From: Mansonella perstans
Lineage: Eukaryota > Nematoda > Chromadorea > Rhabditida > Onchocercidae
DNA length: 64,000 nucleotides
NCBI GenBank assembly: GCA_037074765.1
Contig: JBAMDO010000040.1
Span: 248,001-312,000 of the forward strand
Direction of reading: 5' to 3'
Positions within the stretch are counted from its first letter, which is position 1. Each line of letters opens with the position of its first letter. The notes under the pieces are model-generated. The model had not been told where the DNA came from, made no database searches, and saw only the letters and a list, made by a program, of their open reading frames with translations. Shown in pieces: positions 40,501 to 52,960 of this stretch. The translations under genes and the position numbers were made by a program.

Positions 40501-43500
40501 CAACATTCCTTGTCTTTACACCAATTCCACACGAGACAGAACACTGGAAAGAGTTCTTCACCCTTTTGCTGACCCTTTGTTGGTAATTAATTGATAAGAT
40601 GAAGAAGTTTAGATGAGGAAGAGAACGCTTAAAGAACCATAATGAAAATTAAGAAGCAGCATAGATTAACCAATAACTGATAGATAAGTTTGTTTGATAT
40701 GTCCAGTGCAAAAAATTAAGCGTCGGAAAAGAAGAAAACCTTAGACCAATCAGATGTTCGCCAAAATGGACATGACCCTTGATTACATTGTTGATGACTT
40801 TGAGGTCGAGCTTCACCCTGTTTCAAGCACTGCTCATCGGATATCTCATTACTGTTACCATCAACACAAGATACATGGCGAGTTTCCCAGCCATCCAGAC
40901 AAGACACCGAGCACGCACTCCATGATCCAAGACGCCAACTGGGGCATGCCATACGATGACATAGCTTTTGTACAATTCGTTCACGAGGATCACACAAACC
41001 TTAACTAATGGCAATTGTCATGCTAGGCAACTTCATTTTCTCTTAAGAACTTCGACCATATAGGCAAGAAATGAACATGAGATCCACCATATTTTCATTC
41101 GCAATACTAAAAATTCCTCAAGTTTTCAAATTAATAAGCAATTACTCACAGTTCTCTCTACAGAATAATCACTATGTGTTGAAACAGTTCTAGTATACAT
41201 GACAACAATACGAGAATGTTATTGCCGACCATTTACTGTTCAAGACGAATCACTTTTTTTCAGGAAAAAGTGAACTAAAACTCACTTTCATCGAGATGTT
41301 TACCATTAAGATCGGTGCAAAATGCATCACGTGTTTCGATGCCGTCACCACAGCTCACGGAACAACTGCCCCATGAGCCAAATTTCCACTGCGTACAAAT
41401 TTGCTCATTGCATTTTTCCCAATCATGCTTTTCCTTTCTGTTGCACATCGACAAGGGTAGTTCACGACCTGCCGCATCCTGGCAGGATGCATGACGAACC
41501 TTGACACCTCCATCGCAAGATCGAGAACACTGCAATAGCCTTTCGATTCATAACACTTCAACAATTTTCAGATGCAAATTGAACTGTAACTATTCGACAA
41601 TATATTCTTGAAAGCTTGTAGTAGAATGAAATTTTATTTTAGTATCGATTGGTAAAAAGTAGAAATTAATTTACTTCAGCCCATGCACCATAAACCCATT
41701 TGGGACATGGCATTCGATTGCACTCCTTCTCCGTTTTATCCTTAATTGCTTGTTCACAAGCACGATTATCCAAACGTCGATTTGCTTGATCACTACAAAA
41801 AGCTTGTCGACGACTGATGCCAGATGTGCCACATGATTCCGAACACTGCAGAATGCTGAGTATTTTTCTCTTTATTAATAAATGCATCTAGGGAATTCCA
41901 GTAGATTTTTGCTGTGCAAAATACGATCATTCCCAACTTCAAACATGATTTCATACCGGTGTCCATTCTGTGTATGTCCATTTTCGTCCTGAGCAATCTA
42001 CATAACACTGCGCACGGTCACTTGGTTTCTTTAATTGGTGACATTTTGAATCAGAAATAACAGTTTCACGTCCATCTATGTAACTTTGTATACACTCGCT
42101 CTTTTGACGTTTTTCACCACGTCCACAAGTTGCATTGCATTGTCCGATAGATGTTACACGCCATCTGCGCCAATTACATGTATACATATATATATTATTA
42201 TTATCAACACATTACCATATCATTTTAAAAAAATTTTAAAAGGCGATCTTACACATAAGGCAAATCGAAATGATTACTTGATGATACAGTCAATATTGCA
42301 CATTCGTGTTTCAGTTGGTGGACGATGAGCTATACACAAATTATCATTTACACTTCGACTTGATATTGCATCAACGCAAATAAGCTCCTGTTTTTGCTGA
42401 CCTTAAATTAAGAAAAAAATGAAAAAAACATTTCGAGAATTACTAGGAAATATATCAAGCTTCGATTTTCTACTGAAAGTTTTTTTCATTATATTATGAA
42501 ATACTAAAAACTACGACTGTTTCTTGAATTAAGCAATCAGGAGATAAAGGCTGATAGACTACAGCAAGTAGTAGATTACTTTCTGGTAAGATCAAGGCAT
42601 TAAGATTCGTGACAATTCAGGTTTAATCTTAATGAAAGCAGTTTAAAACCGCGACCGCAATTAAAATTAGACAAAAAGACATTTGAGAAAAAACAACCTT
42701 GGCACAATGAGGAGCATTCGGACCAAAGTTCACTGATACGCCAGTAGTAATTTGTCACTGATGCTTCATATCCAAATCCTGCATTTTGTGCTGGTACCAT
42801 AAATTCGTAATGTATATCTGGAGGGTATAAATTCCCGACCGATAACACATGGAGATAAATATCAGTCCTAGAAACATCTGCAGTGAAATAATCAATTCTC
42901 TTATTCCTGCTTCATGCTAAAAAAAAAAAAGAAAACAAATTTAAAAAAAATATTGCATTACAAACTGACCGTATAGGTCCAGTGCCATTTATTCGCTCAA
43001 CCACATGATCACTACCAGAATATTCCAGTACTGTATCCTGTATGGAAATTTGCTGCCGGAAAACTGATACTTGATAATGTCCGTTAAGCAGAAATTCTCC
43101 ATTACCATTTCGCAAAGCTACAACATATTTAATTCTCATTCATTAGTGAGTACAAAAACTATCAATATTTTTACAAAAAAATTTTGTTGAGTTCAATAAT
43201 TGTTCAACTATCGATTGCTATTATACTTGACAACTTAGTGAGTGAATTAAATTAAACGGTAAAATATTTGGTTTTAATAATAAGTCCAATATGTGATTGA
43301 TCCATTATCAAAGAAATACACAGTAGTGAAAGATCAGATTATGCCGGTAAGATGTTTTTATGGATCAATTACCAAGATAGTTATCGTCGTCTTTCTGGTT
43401 GCGATATCCATGTTGTGTTATTTCGATATTTGCTGATCCTGCAGGTATTTTCAAGACTTCATTATAGCCAAATGAACCACGTTCGTTGTAGTTACCTGAT

Positions 43501-46500
43501 ATAACTCGACATGTACTTCCGTCACCACCACAGATTCCACATTTATCACGGCGCATTTCTGAGCCCAAACGATGGTCGCAACCAGCCTATTGTAATAATC
43601 AGAAAGTACCTCGTTCAACAATTGCAATATCACGCCCTCATTATAATTTGGACATTTTTTCGCTAGATATACATTAGGAAAATCAGGAACCTTATGACAA
43701 GTGCCATCGATGCACATGTCGTCTCCATGCCGGTAACACGGAGTACCATCCAAAACTTTATCCTTAAGCAAGTAGAATGCAGCTGAACCACTAACACGAC
43801 AATACAGTTTACATCTTTCATTGTCGCTTACTGAAATAGAAATTTATTATTTTCTGTATGCATCATTATCAAATCAGAATTGAATACAGAGAATAACCTA
43901 CCTCCAGTATATTTTGGTAACCAACGTGATTTGGGAGGAACTCCATGAATCCCAACATCCTGATTATCAAATTCCGAACATTGTACTTCTCGGAAACCAG
44001 GTGTATCCCATGGACAATCTTGGATATTACATGGTCGATAACGTTCTCTTTGTCCTACGCAGTATTTCCCGCCATTGCTAGGCCTGCAAGTAAACTTTTT
44101 ATCTCATCTGTCACCACTTTTTCAAATTGAGTTGTTCTTAGTTCCGAAAAATGTCCTATTAAAAATGTTCGAAACTTGACATAAAACATTGTGACACACA
44201 AACAGTATCGAGGTCATTACATTGCAAATGACGAATTAAAAGAAAGTTACTATATCGAAAGCTGCTGTATGATCTCTTTTTCGTAAGTAGAAAAAAAAGA
44301 TCAACGGCAATTTTCGACCCATAATAGCGCAATTTCTTCACAATTGTTGGAAAGGATGACTTTGAGCTTAAGTCAAAAACAGAACCTTGGATTATCACAA
44401 TCACGTAAAGCTTTCTGTATACCACCACCACAAGTTCTGGAGCAATCTCCCCAGTTTTTCCATTCACCCCATGAACCATCCAGCTTAGTTCGTTGTTGAG
44501 GAGCCATACCTACACACTCGCCACGGTGACACCACTATAATAAGAGGAATTATATGGCAGTAATGTTATTGAATTAAATATCACAGTTGTTAACAAACTG
44601 CATTACCGAGAAAACCATTTGATTAGATTGTTATCATTTAAATTTGTTTGGCAATTGCTAAAAAATCTGGATATGAGTAATCGTTTCAAAAATCAAATAA
44701 TATAACTGGATAATATAAGCAATAAATAAATATATTGTTAATACTAACTTGATTATCACCGCAAGGTGTACCATCAGCCCATGGCATATGTTGTGTTCGA
44801 CAACCCATTTGATATCCATAATATGTGGCGCACCATAACCTGCGACATGCTGGCTACAAAGAAAAGCAATGAAATTTTCCTAAGTTCGAAATAATCGGAA
44901 TGGTAATGATGACATTATGAAATTAATAGAAAGGATGATTATTTGTGTTTTTTGATGATTTCACTAACATAAGTACGACTTCTATAAAATTTAGGAATAG
45001 ATGTATAAAATAAACTACCGAAGGTTTGAAATTAAGGAAGTAATTACCATGTAAGGGCACAATTCAGCTGATGGTCCAAATACAAATTGGCATTGTTGAT
45101 TAGCAGAAAACATCGCTCCAGGCGCGGGATCTTCAAACATTCGATCGTAATAGCGGCGTTCGATCGGCTGATCCAAAATACATTGAGTCTGAGCTCGATT
45201 CGCGCTAAAAAAATTTAAATCGTTCTCATATCAGTATTGCAAAATGGATAATTTAAGAAGTGGAATTATAGTAAAAAGCTTCAGATAACTCAGTTTTAGG
45301 ACTAACTATTCTAATTCTTGTAAATTAAAAAATAAATTAAATGATGATTAACTCAAGAAACTTCGCAAGCATAGCAGCACTACACGGACTCCATGACCAA
45401 GGATGTGTATTATATTCCAGTGTTGGTGCCATGATATGGTAATTGTGCTTGTTAAGTGTCATGTAGCGACCACACTTTCGTTCGTCATCATGTGGAATAT
45501 TGAAACTGAAATTATTTATCTACACTTCATGAGTCGATGTAGGTAATTAATACATGGATCCCAACTCTTACAATAACTTCTTTACTGAGAGCGGGAACAG
45601 CATCATAGACCATACCATCCATCATCACATCATAGTTGAAATTCAGTAAATGTTAAAGTTTTCTAATTTCTTAATTTAAACAAAATATTTAAGTGGCAGA
45701 AATGAGTAAACTACTATCCAATATGTAAAAGTAATCTTTTCTAAATGATCTGTAGAAAAGAGAAAGAATACAGAACGTACACGTGGCCTAGTTCGTGAGT
45801 GATTGTGAATGCAGCTGATAAGCCATTATCCTCGATGATTGCACAGCTTCGTAATGAATCACACATTGTGCCCAGTTCGGCAAGACCTAGTGTGTCACAT
45901 TTTCCTGGTGCCCTATCATTCAAATCAGGTACAAATAATCTCGATTTACATATCATAAACATTAAAGTTTTCTGATTTCCTAACTTACAAAATATCTTAG
46001 TGGCAGAAATGAGTAGAAATTATTTTCAAGCTTATCTTCTTAGCAATAACCAAGACATGGATGGAAAACGATTGCTTAGCTTGTATATGAGAAACACGTT
46101 TGCAGTTGGTGAAGGAGCAAGAAATTCTAGAACACTTATACTAGTCATTTTTTAAATTCAAATAATTTCAGGGTACAACTTATAAAATAAGTTTAGTTAG
46201 TAACAAAATAAATCTCAAGAAATTTATAATTTCAAAATTTTAACCTGCATATATCATGTCGTGTAAGCAGAATGGCTACATCATGATGATTTGGAGCGTC
46301 ATCGTTCTTATCATTGTATGTTTCTTGCCAGCGACAAAACTGTTGCAACGTATCTTGTGCATTATCACTAATGTGTGGTCCAGCCTGAAAATAGAATCGT
46401 CGTATACCTAGTTAATTTAGCAAAATAAATTTACTAATCACAGTGATTTCATTAAATTTCATTAAATCCCAATCTACTAATTTGAATAGTGATTTTTGTG

Positions 46501-49500
46501 CCTCTTGCTAAGGTTAGAGATAAAATCAGAAATATTTAATTACAACATGTCGCTTGAACAATCTTGCTTATTTCCAGATATGGATTTAATGGGAACTGGT
46601 AATGTAACAACACGGCAGCACTGCAACTTTCCCATCCAAAATGTTTTCAAAAGTGTATTAATTGAGATTTGTCTTTTATGGCATTATTATTTCATTAGGT
46701 AAACAAAACGAACCGCTTCATGTTTCAGAACGATCAAACGTGTTACAATAATGTTTATTGCAGCGTGCAAACTTGGATGACGATAAATAGAAGCTACCTG
46801 AAATATGAATTGAAAAAATTTCTCGGAATTATTTGACCATTATTCCTATCGTGCTATTAAATAAGAAGAAACAGACCGTCGAGAAAAGTGTGAGCACATA
46901 ATTTTCAAGATTATTTTGATGATAGAGAAGCATTTTGTTGTCTGCAACAACAAGCACTTCAACATAATGGTCCCAAGAATTGGCCGAACGACGAGATCGA
47001 GTAAACCAACTGTCTGAAATGGAAATAATATGTAGGTTTCCTTAGTTTAATCTTACTAACTAATTCACCATCGATTTATGATGTTAATCTGCAACTAGCT
47101 TTGATTAGAACACATTGCAACTAGAAATGTAACTAGCAATGTGTTCTAATCAAAGAGAATTTTTCGAACATCAAGTGTTTTTTGACATTTCTCTCCCCAA
47201 ATCTGCTGGAAGCTTCTACCAAAGGCATTTTAATTGAAAAAGGATCAAATGCAGAATCTTCAAGTTTCATTTTTTGCATTTCTAGCAGCATGCAATGCTA
47301 TCGCAATTTTTAACTCATATTTAGTTCAGCTTATCAGCCAGTTTACTGATAGGCCGGCCAGCCGAAAATGCGATTTCTGAAAGCAATAATTTGTAAAAAA
47401 TTCAATACTATATTCTAAATAATGGGTGGAAATCTTGGTCATGTCGTTCAATTCAAAATCGCTGGTTATAAACGAACTGATAAGGCGTTATCTATTTCAC
47501 TTTGAGTCAGAAGGAAATCCATTTTTCCTAATGCAAAAGAGAATTTAAAAAGCAGCTTACAAAGCTTTATTTGACCTATTTCCTTATTTATCCACAAAGC
47601 TACGGTACGTCTTTTCTCACTAAGTTTGAAAGCTTTTGTCTATGGCAGTTGAAGGTTCACAGATATTTGATCTAAGTTCCTTTACTCTACCCATTTGCCT
47701 TTAACAATTGCCTGCAGACAGGAACTTCGACAAATAGGTGCTTTTTTCGCAAAATCTCATATTTTTTTTAGTACACTTGAAAGTTTTTCCACATTCGCAC
47801 TTACATCACTTACAATTTTCTAGCTGTTCTATAAAAAACACAATCAGTGGTTGTAGGTACAATAAATAACTCTGCTGATTGCTGTAAAAAATTCTACATT
47901 GCTTTAAACTACACTGAAATAATTGAAACATTATATCATTTGACAACTGAAATTAGAATATGACTACTCTTAATTCATTGGCTTCAGGAGGTAATTATCA
48001 AAGGTTGGAAGTTAAGTTTTCCGCCTCACATTCTTCCGGATAACAGTGTAATGAGCCACACACTGATATTCTCAAAGTTATTTTCACTGCTTGATATGTA
48101 ACATTTCCTGAAAACTTTTGCATAGCGACTAGTAGATCGTAAACGATTGCAAAAAAAAGATGGGAAAAAAACGTTAAGATTTCTTTATAGTTTCCCAAAA
48201 GCTCCAAGGGAGAAATTTTCAATCTTATTCTAGCTGGAAATACTGAAATTATTCATAATTTTACATGCTCAATGTGTAAATTTCATAGAAATCAACCAAT
48301 TAATTAACTAAACGTAGTTGCATATCTTCGATATACGTAATAACCTCATTTGAAATTTTTCATCAACGGTTTCTTTTTTTTACTTCTGAATATTAGATCT
48401 AGAAAAGCTTCGACGAAATAGTTTTAAGAACCGTCAGATAACAACATTTTGCTAATAAATGTAATAAGTGTAACATAATATTAATTATTGAATTCGTCTT
48501 TCATTATGAAAAGGTAGTTCGTATAAATGCCGGAATACTATTTTGAATCTATTTCTAGCTTTTCAGTCTTTTCCGATTTTGATATCTTTCTTTTTGCTTT
48601 TGTCGATGTTCTAATAAAATCTTTGATTAGAACCATTATGAATATAGAATATTTTGTGAATGCAAGTACTAAAATCATTATATTGGTATCGAAGTAATCC
48701 TGATAATAGTTTTAAGAGGCATTAATTGGATTCGTCATTTTTCTATAGTTCACTTTTCTACATTCTTACCTATTTTTGCAGTCAAACTCCTTTTCAAAAC
48801 GGTCAGTTTGCGGAATGATTTCGATGTCGCAGATGAAAATAAAGACCTAAATTGTAAATATAGGTTCATCGAGTTCCACTTGAAAAATTTTGAATAAAAA
48901 AAAATATACCGGTAATATTGATATCGGGATCGAATATAGTCGTATATTGGGCAGTGCTATTATCGTAAATGGCATTGTCGTCACTAATGCGATAGGCAGT
49001 GTAGTTATGAGTTTGAACATCGCTAACTGAGTTATTATAATTATTACTTCTATTGTTACTTGTTGGATATGAGTGAGCAGAAGTAACGACAGCAGTAGTA
49101 ATAAGAGAAGCAGCAGTGGCAGTAACAGCTGAAGAACTGGGAAAATCATATTTGTGGAATGAATGAGATCGGGATTTGTACACGATATGGGCCCTGGACG
49201 ATGACGGTTTGCTTGGCATATTATCGCTCTTCACCGGCTCTATGAGATACGTTCCGTCTGGCAGTGCCAGGGTACCAAACTAGAAATAATTTCAATTTTC
49301 ATATTTTTATAAATCAAAGATGAAAGGGTAACAATTTATGTTAAAGAGTTATTGATAAAACCGCTAACCTGGAATGCCATAAAGTTGAAAACACACTTCA
49401 GTTGTATATAATTGGTGAGTTTCAGTGAAATTCATTACTTTGGTTTTAGCAGATAGAATTCACAGTTTAGTTAATTGCTTGTTATAAAATAAGCAGGGCA

Positions 49501-52500
49501 GTTAGCTGATCATGGCATTACAGGACAGTAGATGATACGATGCTATTACGTTAAATGATGCAGAAGAATAACAACGCAATTACCAATCCGCCGTTAACGT
49601 CACACATATTGACAATCGACGACTCAGTAGCACCTTTAACATGTGCGCTGTACAGACAGTCGGGTACGAATCTGGACATTCGTGCATGCGTCGCATCCAG
49701 CGAATCCATAAACTGTACAAGCGGTCGAATCCGATTGTTCTCCAACATCGGCAGTGATCTAAATTTTTTGTCAACAGCAAGTTAAGCATAATAAAATCTG
49801 AAAAAAGAATTCTGGGTTGTGCATGTCCTATGTTTTGTCATATCTGTTGCTTATTGCCGATCGAGGAACACCAACTAAAAACAAACTTGTTATTGGATTG
49901 GGGTAGCTGCTTCCAGCGCGTGAGAAGTATATGTAGTTCACTTTTGGATATTCGATCACCGGTATTTTGACGTAGTCGGAAATAGCACTTGAAGCCACAG
50001 TCTCGTGCCAATCCACGTACTCCATGCCACTTGGCATCGCTCCATGTGGAACGTCGTCGCCTTGTCTGGTGTCGATTGATGTGCCACACTTCTCCATCTC
50101 TCAGCTTTGCATCTGTGATACATTTCTATTTTTCTGATTATTTTAATACTTCCTAATTTTCAGCTTACAAAAAACAATTTCAGCAGAAATTCTGATTTGC
50201 AGTCCATAATAAATTTATGAAATTGTCAGCAACATTTTATAATAGCTGTTGTTCAACAACTGTTTGAGTTTGCACACGAAGAATGTATCAATAGCAAATT
50301 ATTATCAGTGATATCTAGTTTTCAAATTGAGACATAAATATCAGCTTCATATTTCCGGAGGTTTCAAGTCAAGATTATAATACTTATTTAAAAGAAAACC
50401 TAAATGTAGTGTATAGAACGTAAAGCATTGTCACACTATTAGAAGATCAGACATGCTGTATGAGTTTCTTTGATCTCTTTGATCTCTATATCAAACTTCC
50501 CTAGCATTAAAATTTTTGCATTTTTGCATCATCAGCTGTTTGTATGTTTTAAAAATCGGATAGCTTCACAGATATTTTAAACTCATAAATTTCAAAATTC
50601 AAACACGGAAATTGCCTATCAAAGTTTTCATTGTGCTTCATTGCAGTGTTTTCTTAATGCCAAATGTATGCATTGAAATGGAATCTATGACAGAACTTTG
50701 AAAAAATGTTAGAAGTGCTGCAAGAAATATTTGAATTAAGCAGATCATAGAATCAGATAATCATTTAGAGAAAAAATTGTAGAAAAACTGAAAAAAAAAT
50801 TAAAAAAGCAATCAGAAAAAAATTTAAGGAAATTTTTGCAAAATGCAAGGCGAAAATATTCCCTATATTTCGAATTTCAGCAAACAGTGAAAAGATAAAG
50901 TGAAGGAAAGCAGGTGAAAGGTAAATATTCGAGAAGTAGCGAGAAGTAGCGCATTCTTGTTTGCAAAAAAAATTGTCATTCCTTCCTCTGGTCATTTTTC
51001 ATTTGCATCCGAATTTTCTGCACCAAATGTATTGTTTACATTTTCCGCACCATTTCCGTCAAATTTTCTTTAAGCAGATAAAATGTTTTAAAATAGTCAA
51101 AAAATTTAGGAAATGAAATATGATAAACTTTTTTGACATCACAAAATAAAAGGAACAAACTCGAATAGGCTAATGTGATTATTTTAAGTTTCAAGAATTT
51201 AGGTGAATTTCATCAGAATTGAAATATATGAAATTTTATGGGGCTGTTCTATCAAAAATATTACAGTTTACCATTTACAAAATTTTATCGCAGTTAAAAA
51301 AAATGTAAATAGTAATGCGAAAGAAAGGGAAAAAATTACAATTTATAAAAAGAGCCAAATACAAATGTCTACAATTTTTCTAACTTAAAAAAGAACGTAA
51401 TGGGGAAAGATTTACTTGAAAAAACTCTTTTAAATAAAAAAATGTTACTGTTAAGAGAGAAAGTGAATAGAATTGAAGATTGGTTAACAGACATGGAAAG
51501 TTTCGATTGAAAAGGAGAGACATTGTTATCGCCGATGCTAACACTATAAAAATTCATAAGAGGTAGCGATGTATGAAAGTAAGGGAATTCAACAGCTGCA
51601 ACTATACGTGTTAAGTCTTTACACATATTCTCATACCAAACAATAATTTTAAAAAATGAGTAGAATTAGTTACATGGCGCTAAAACCAATCCCGTTAACT
51701 CACAAGAACAATGTAGCAAATAGTATTAGGATGATAAAAATTACCCAGATATTTAATCTCTTTCTTTATTTTTCTCTTCTGGTTCAACTATATTCTAGAC
51801 AAGAAAACAGTCATAACTTTTACACTTCTTTTGATTTTCAAATCTAAAGCTGAAAAAAGAGATACAGAAAGGGTAAATTGAGCTTGGCTAAAATTCTAAA
51901 GTTTTAATGAAAGTCACTTTCTCATTTGTCAAGTAAAACTGTTATATTGCGATTTTCCCTTCATCCATTATTTTATGCAACATCAGAAAACTAGCCCACC
52001 AATCCAGAAATGTTTATACCAAATTCCAATTAATTAATAACAAACGAAGGTTTCATTGCAAAAATCAACGACATTTTTAAAATGGTTATAACTGATAGCT
52101 TAAATAAACACATGGATTAAACTGAACAGTTAAACAGCTGTTTTTTTGAGCCTTTTCGGGACGGCATCATCTAACAGATGTCTGATTACTTCACTGGACA
52201 AAAGTAATGCAAACTGTAGAAGCAGCAGGAGAAATGGCATTTGTTTGAAGAGAGTAGACTACACTTAAACCGTTTTTATTTGTTGACTTTTATTTTCAAC
52301 TTATAGATGTCGTCTACGTCGACGTAATACTCATCGTCATATTATTGAACTCAAATTCAAAGACCAGCAATTTATATCTTACAAATACACCAAACTCTAA
52401 TTTATAAAATTTTGATTTTTTTATAAATAAATAAAGAAGAAGAAGCGGAAACTTAATTTCAAAAGCAGATAAGGTCATGTCATATTGATATAAAAATTAA

Positions 52501-52791
52501 GGATTGATTAGAGGTAGTAAATTTCAAGAAATTACCTGTAACAGCTGCAGTAATTAGGCGACTGCGTAACTGAGGTATCCTTGTGGAGGACAATCCTCGC
52601 AGATACAATGAACTGAATAAAACCGCTAGAGCAAAAACAACAGCAACAAAATATTCAGGTTTCTGAGAATTTGTATTGCTATTGCTGTTGTTTTCGCAGC
52701 TGCTGTTGTTGATGTTGTTATTGTTGTTGTTATTGTAAATATTAGGGTGAAGTATGAACGGCTCACTAGCCGAGGTTTCAGCTTCAAGCAT
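29594..52791 (-). CDS. gon-1: GON-1/ADAMTS9/20-type secreted metalloprotease
   Basis: Zinc metalloprotease of the extracellular matrix; C. elegans GON-1 is needed for gonad morphogenesis and tissue remodelling. Thirty-eight exons (listed in the three block entries below) join with all 37 introns in agreeing phase to about 2176 residues, close to the roughly 2150 of C. elegans GON-1. Domain order: cytoplasmic Asn-rich tail and membrane/signal anchor (1-64), prodomain (86-351), reprolysin catalytic domain (352-about 540), disintegrin-like module, central TSP1 (about 665-720), Cys-rich and spacer regions (720-965), 17 further TSP1 modules (965-1962), GON domain (1963-2176). The start at 52791 is supported by an in-frame TAG a few codons upstream and no nearer ATG. 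Intron sizes run from under 100 bases to about 3.1 kb (between 35156 and 38248). The family call is certain; only the first exon and the two longest introns leave room for variants. Confidence 0.96.
31862..44083 (-). other. GON-1 block 2: Cys-rich, spacer and long TSP1 array
   Basis: Exons 44083-43902, 43830-43691, 43586-43373, 43117-42970, 42867-42698, 42401-42278, 42164-41957, 41845-41675, 41529-41286, 40999-40740, 40543-40425, 40321-40189, 39915-39625, 39178-38984, 38845-38690, 38445-38248, 35156-34989, 34100-33927, 33391-33221, 32876-32679 and 32000-31862. The first four hold the end of the central TSP1, the Cys-rich part ([12 protein letters not shown]) and the spacer ([28 protein letters not shown]). 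I then count 17 TSP1 modules, most with the W-x-x-W/CSxxCGxG pattern, for example [12 protein letters not shown] and [12 protein letters not shown]. Fucose-acceptor-like CSVTCG and CSVSCG sites are frequent. The module with [15 protein letters not shown] and those with CTDLCKK and CSKTCDTG lack the usual CGxG. From 41845 leftwards most introns fall in phase 0 right before the CSxxC cysteine. Confidence 0.9.
37640..37683. repeat. Imperfect 10-bp tandem repeat in a GON-1 intron
   Basis: Four imperfect units of the type ATTAAAAGAG lie in the 3.1-kb intron between TSP1 exons 38445-38248 and 35156-34989. Confidence 0.7.
47099..47155. repeat. Perfect 20-bp inverted repeat (hairpin) in a GON-1 intron
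   Basis: The arm CTTTGATTAGAACACATTGC at 47099-47118 is exactly complementary to 47136-47155, separated by 17 bases. Those 17 bases contain a further partial match (CTAG on both sides). It lies about 85 bases upstream (in transcript sense) of the exon holding the RSRR furin site. A 13-base piece of the arm, CTTTGATTAGAAC, occurs again near 48622 in the same intron. Confidence 0.9.
47998..48107 (-). CDS. Possible alternative 3' exon of the GON-1-type gene
   Basis: Within the 1.9-kb intron between prodomain exon 49279-48910 and protease exon 47013-46877, a canonical AGTTTTCAG acceptor at 48108 opens a segment in the phase required by the prodomain exon. It runs 36 codons to a TGA at 47998 and contains [18 protein letters not shown], with three closely spaced cysteines. 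If used, the product would be a prodomain with a short cysteine-rich tail and no protease. It could be chance; no transcript evidence is available here. Confidence 0.2.
52700..52740. repeat. AAC/GTT triplet repeat inside GON-1 exon 1
   Basis: An interrupted GTT-type triplet run on the plus strand encodes the Asn-rich stretch of the GON-1 N-terminal tail. Repeat length is likely to vary between individuals. Confidence 0.75.
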
Positions 52792-52960
52792 AACGCCCCT
52801 AGTCGGGGCCTAAGGCGAACTTGTCCTCGTCCCTTCAGGGCCTTGGCTTTTTCGAGAACAGCTTCAAGCAAATAATCCTAGACCGCTACACCGTTCGATT
52901 CCGCATTTCTAACGGATATACTGTACCACTACGTCGATCACCGTACGCCTTTGCGCTTCT
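52792..52960. promoter_or_regulatory. Relatively GC-rich 5' region of the GON-1-type gene
   Basis: These roughly 170 bases before the GON-1 ATG are clearly richer in G and C than the rest of the window and contain several CpG. They include the in-frame stop that fixes the start. This is a likely 5' UTR or promoter-proximal region. No specific element was recognised. Confidence 0.4.

Larger units (their letters stand above)
44387..52791 (-). other. GON-1 block 1: anchor, prodomain, protease, disintegrin-like module, central TSP1 (first part)
   Basis: Exons 52791-52536, 50112-49887, 49758-49584, 49279-48910, 47013-46877, 46797-46714, 46384-46245, 45912-45781, 45505-45353, 45204-45048, 44853-44749 and 44534-44386. 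The first exon encodes a poly-Asn run (20-26) and the hydrophobic [20 protein letters not shown] first tetra-Arg furin-type site (QTRRRRSTW) is at about 103-106. The prodomain has CLYSAHVKG, a cysteine-switch-like VNMCDVNG, and YLIEP. A second furin-type site, RSRR, is at about 348-351, directly before the protease start ([15 protein letters not shown]). The zinc site HELGHVFNIPHD spans the junction 45781/45505, so the intron splits the Val codon after HELGH; all three His are present. The disintegrin-like part has [18 protein letters not shown] and [11 protein letters not shown]. The last exon starts the central TSP1 ([17 protein letters not shown]). Confidence 0.92.

Noticed and set aside
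49828..50097. Minus-strand ORF containing [19 protein letters not shown] as the prodomain exon
   Set aside because: The shifted frame ([29 protein letters not shown]) fits the phases of both neighbouring exons and the ADAMTS prodomain pattern; this one fits neither.
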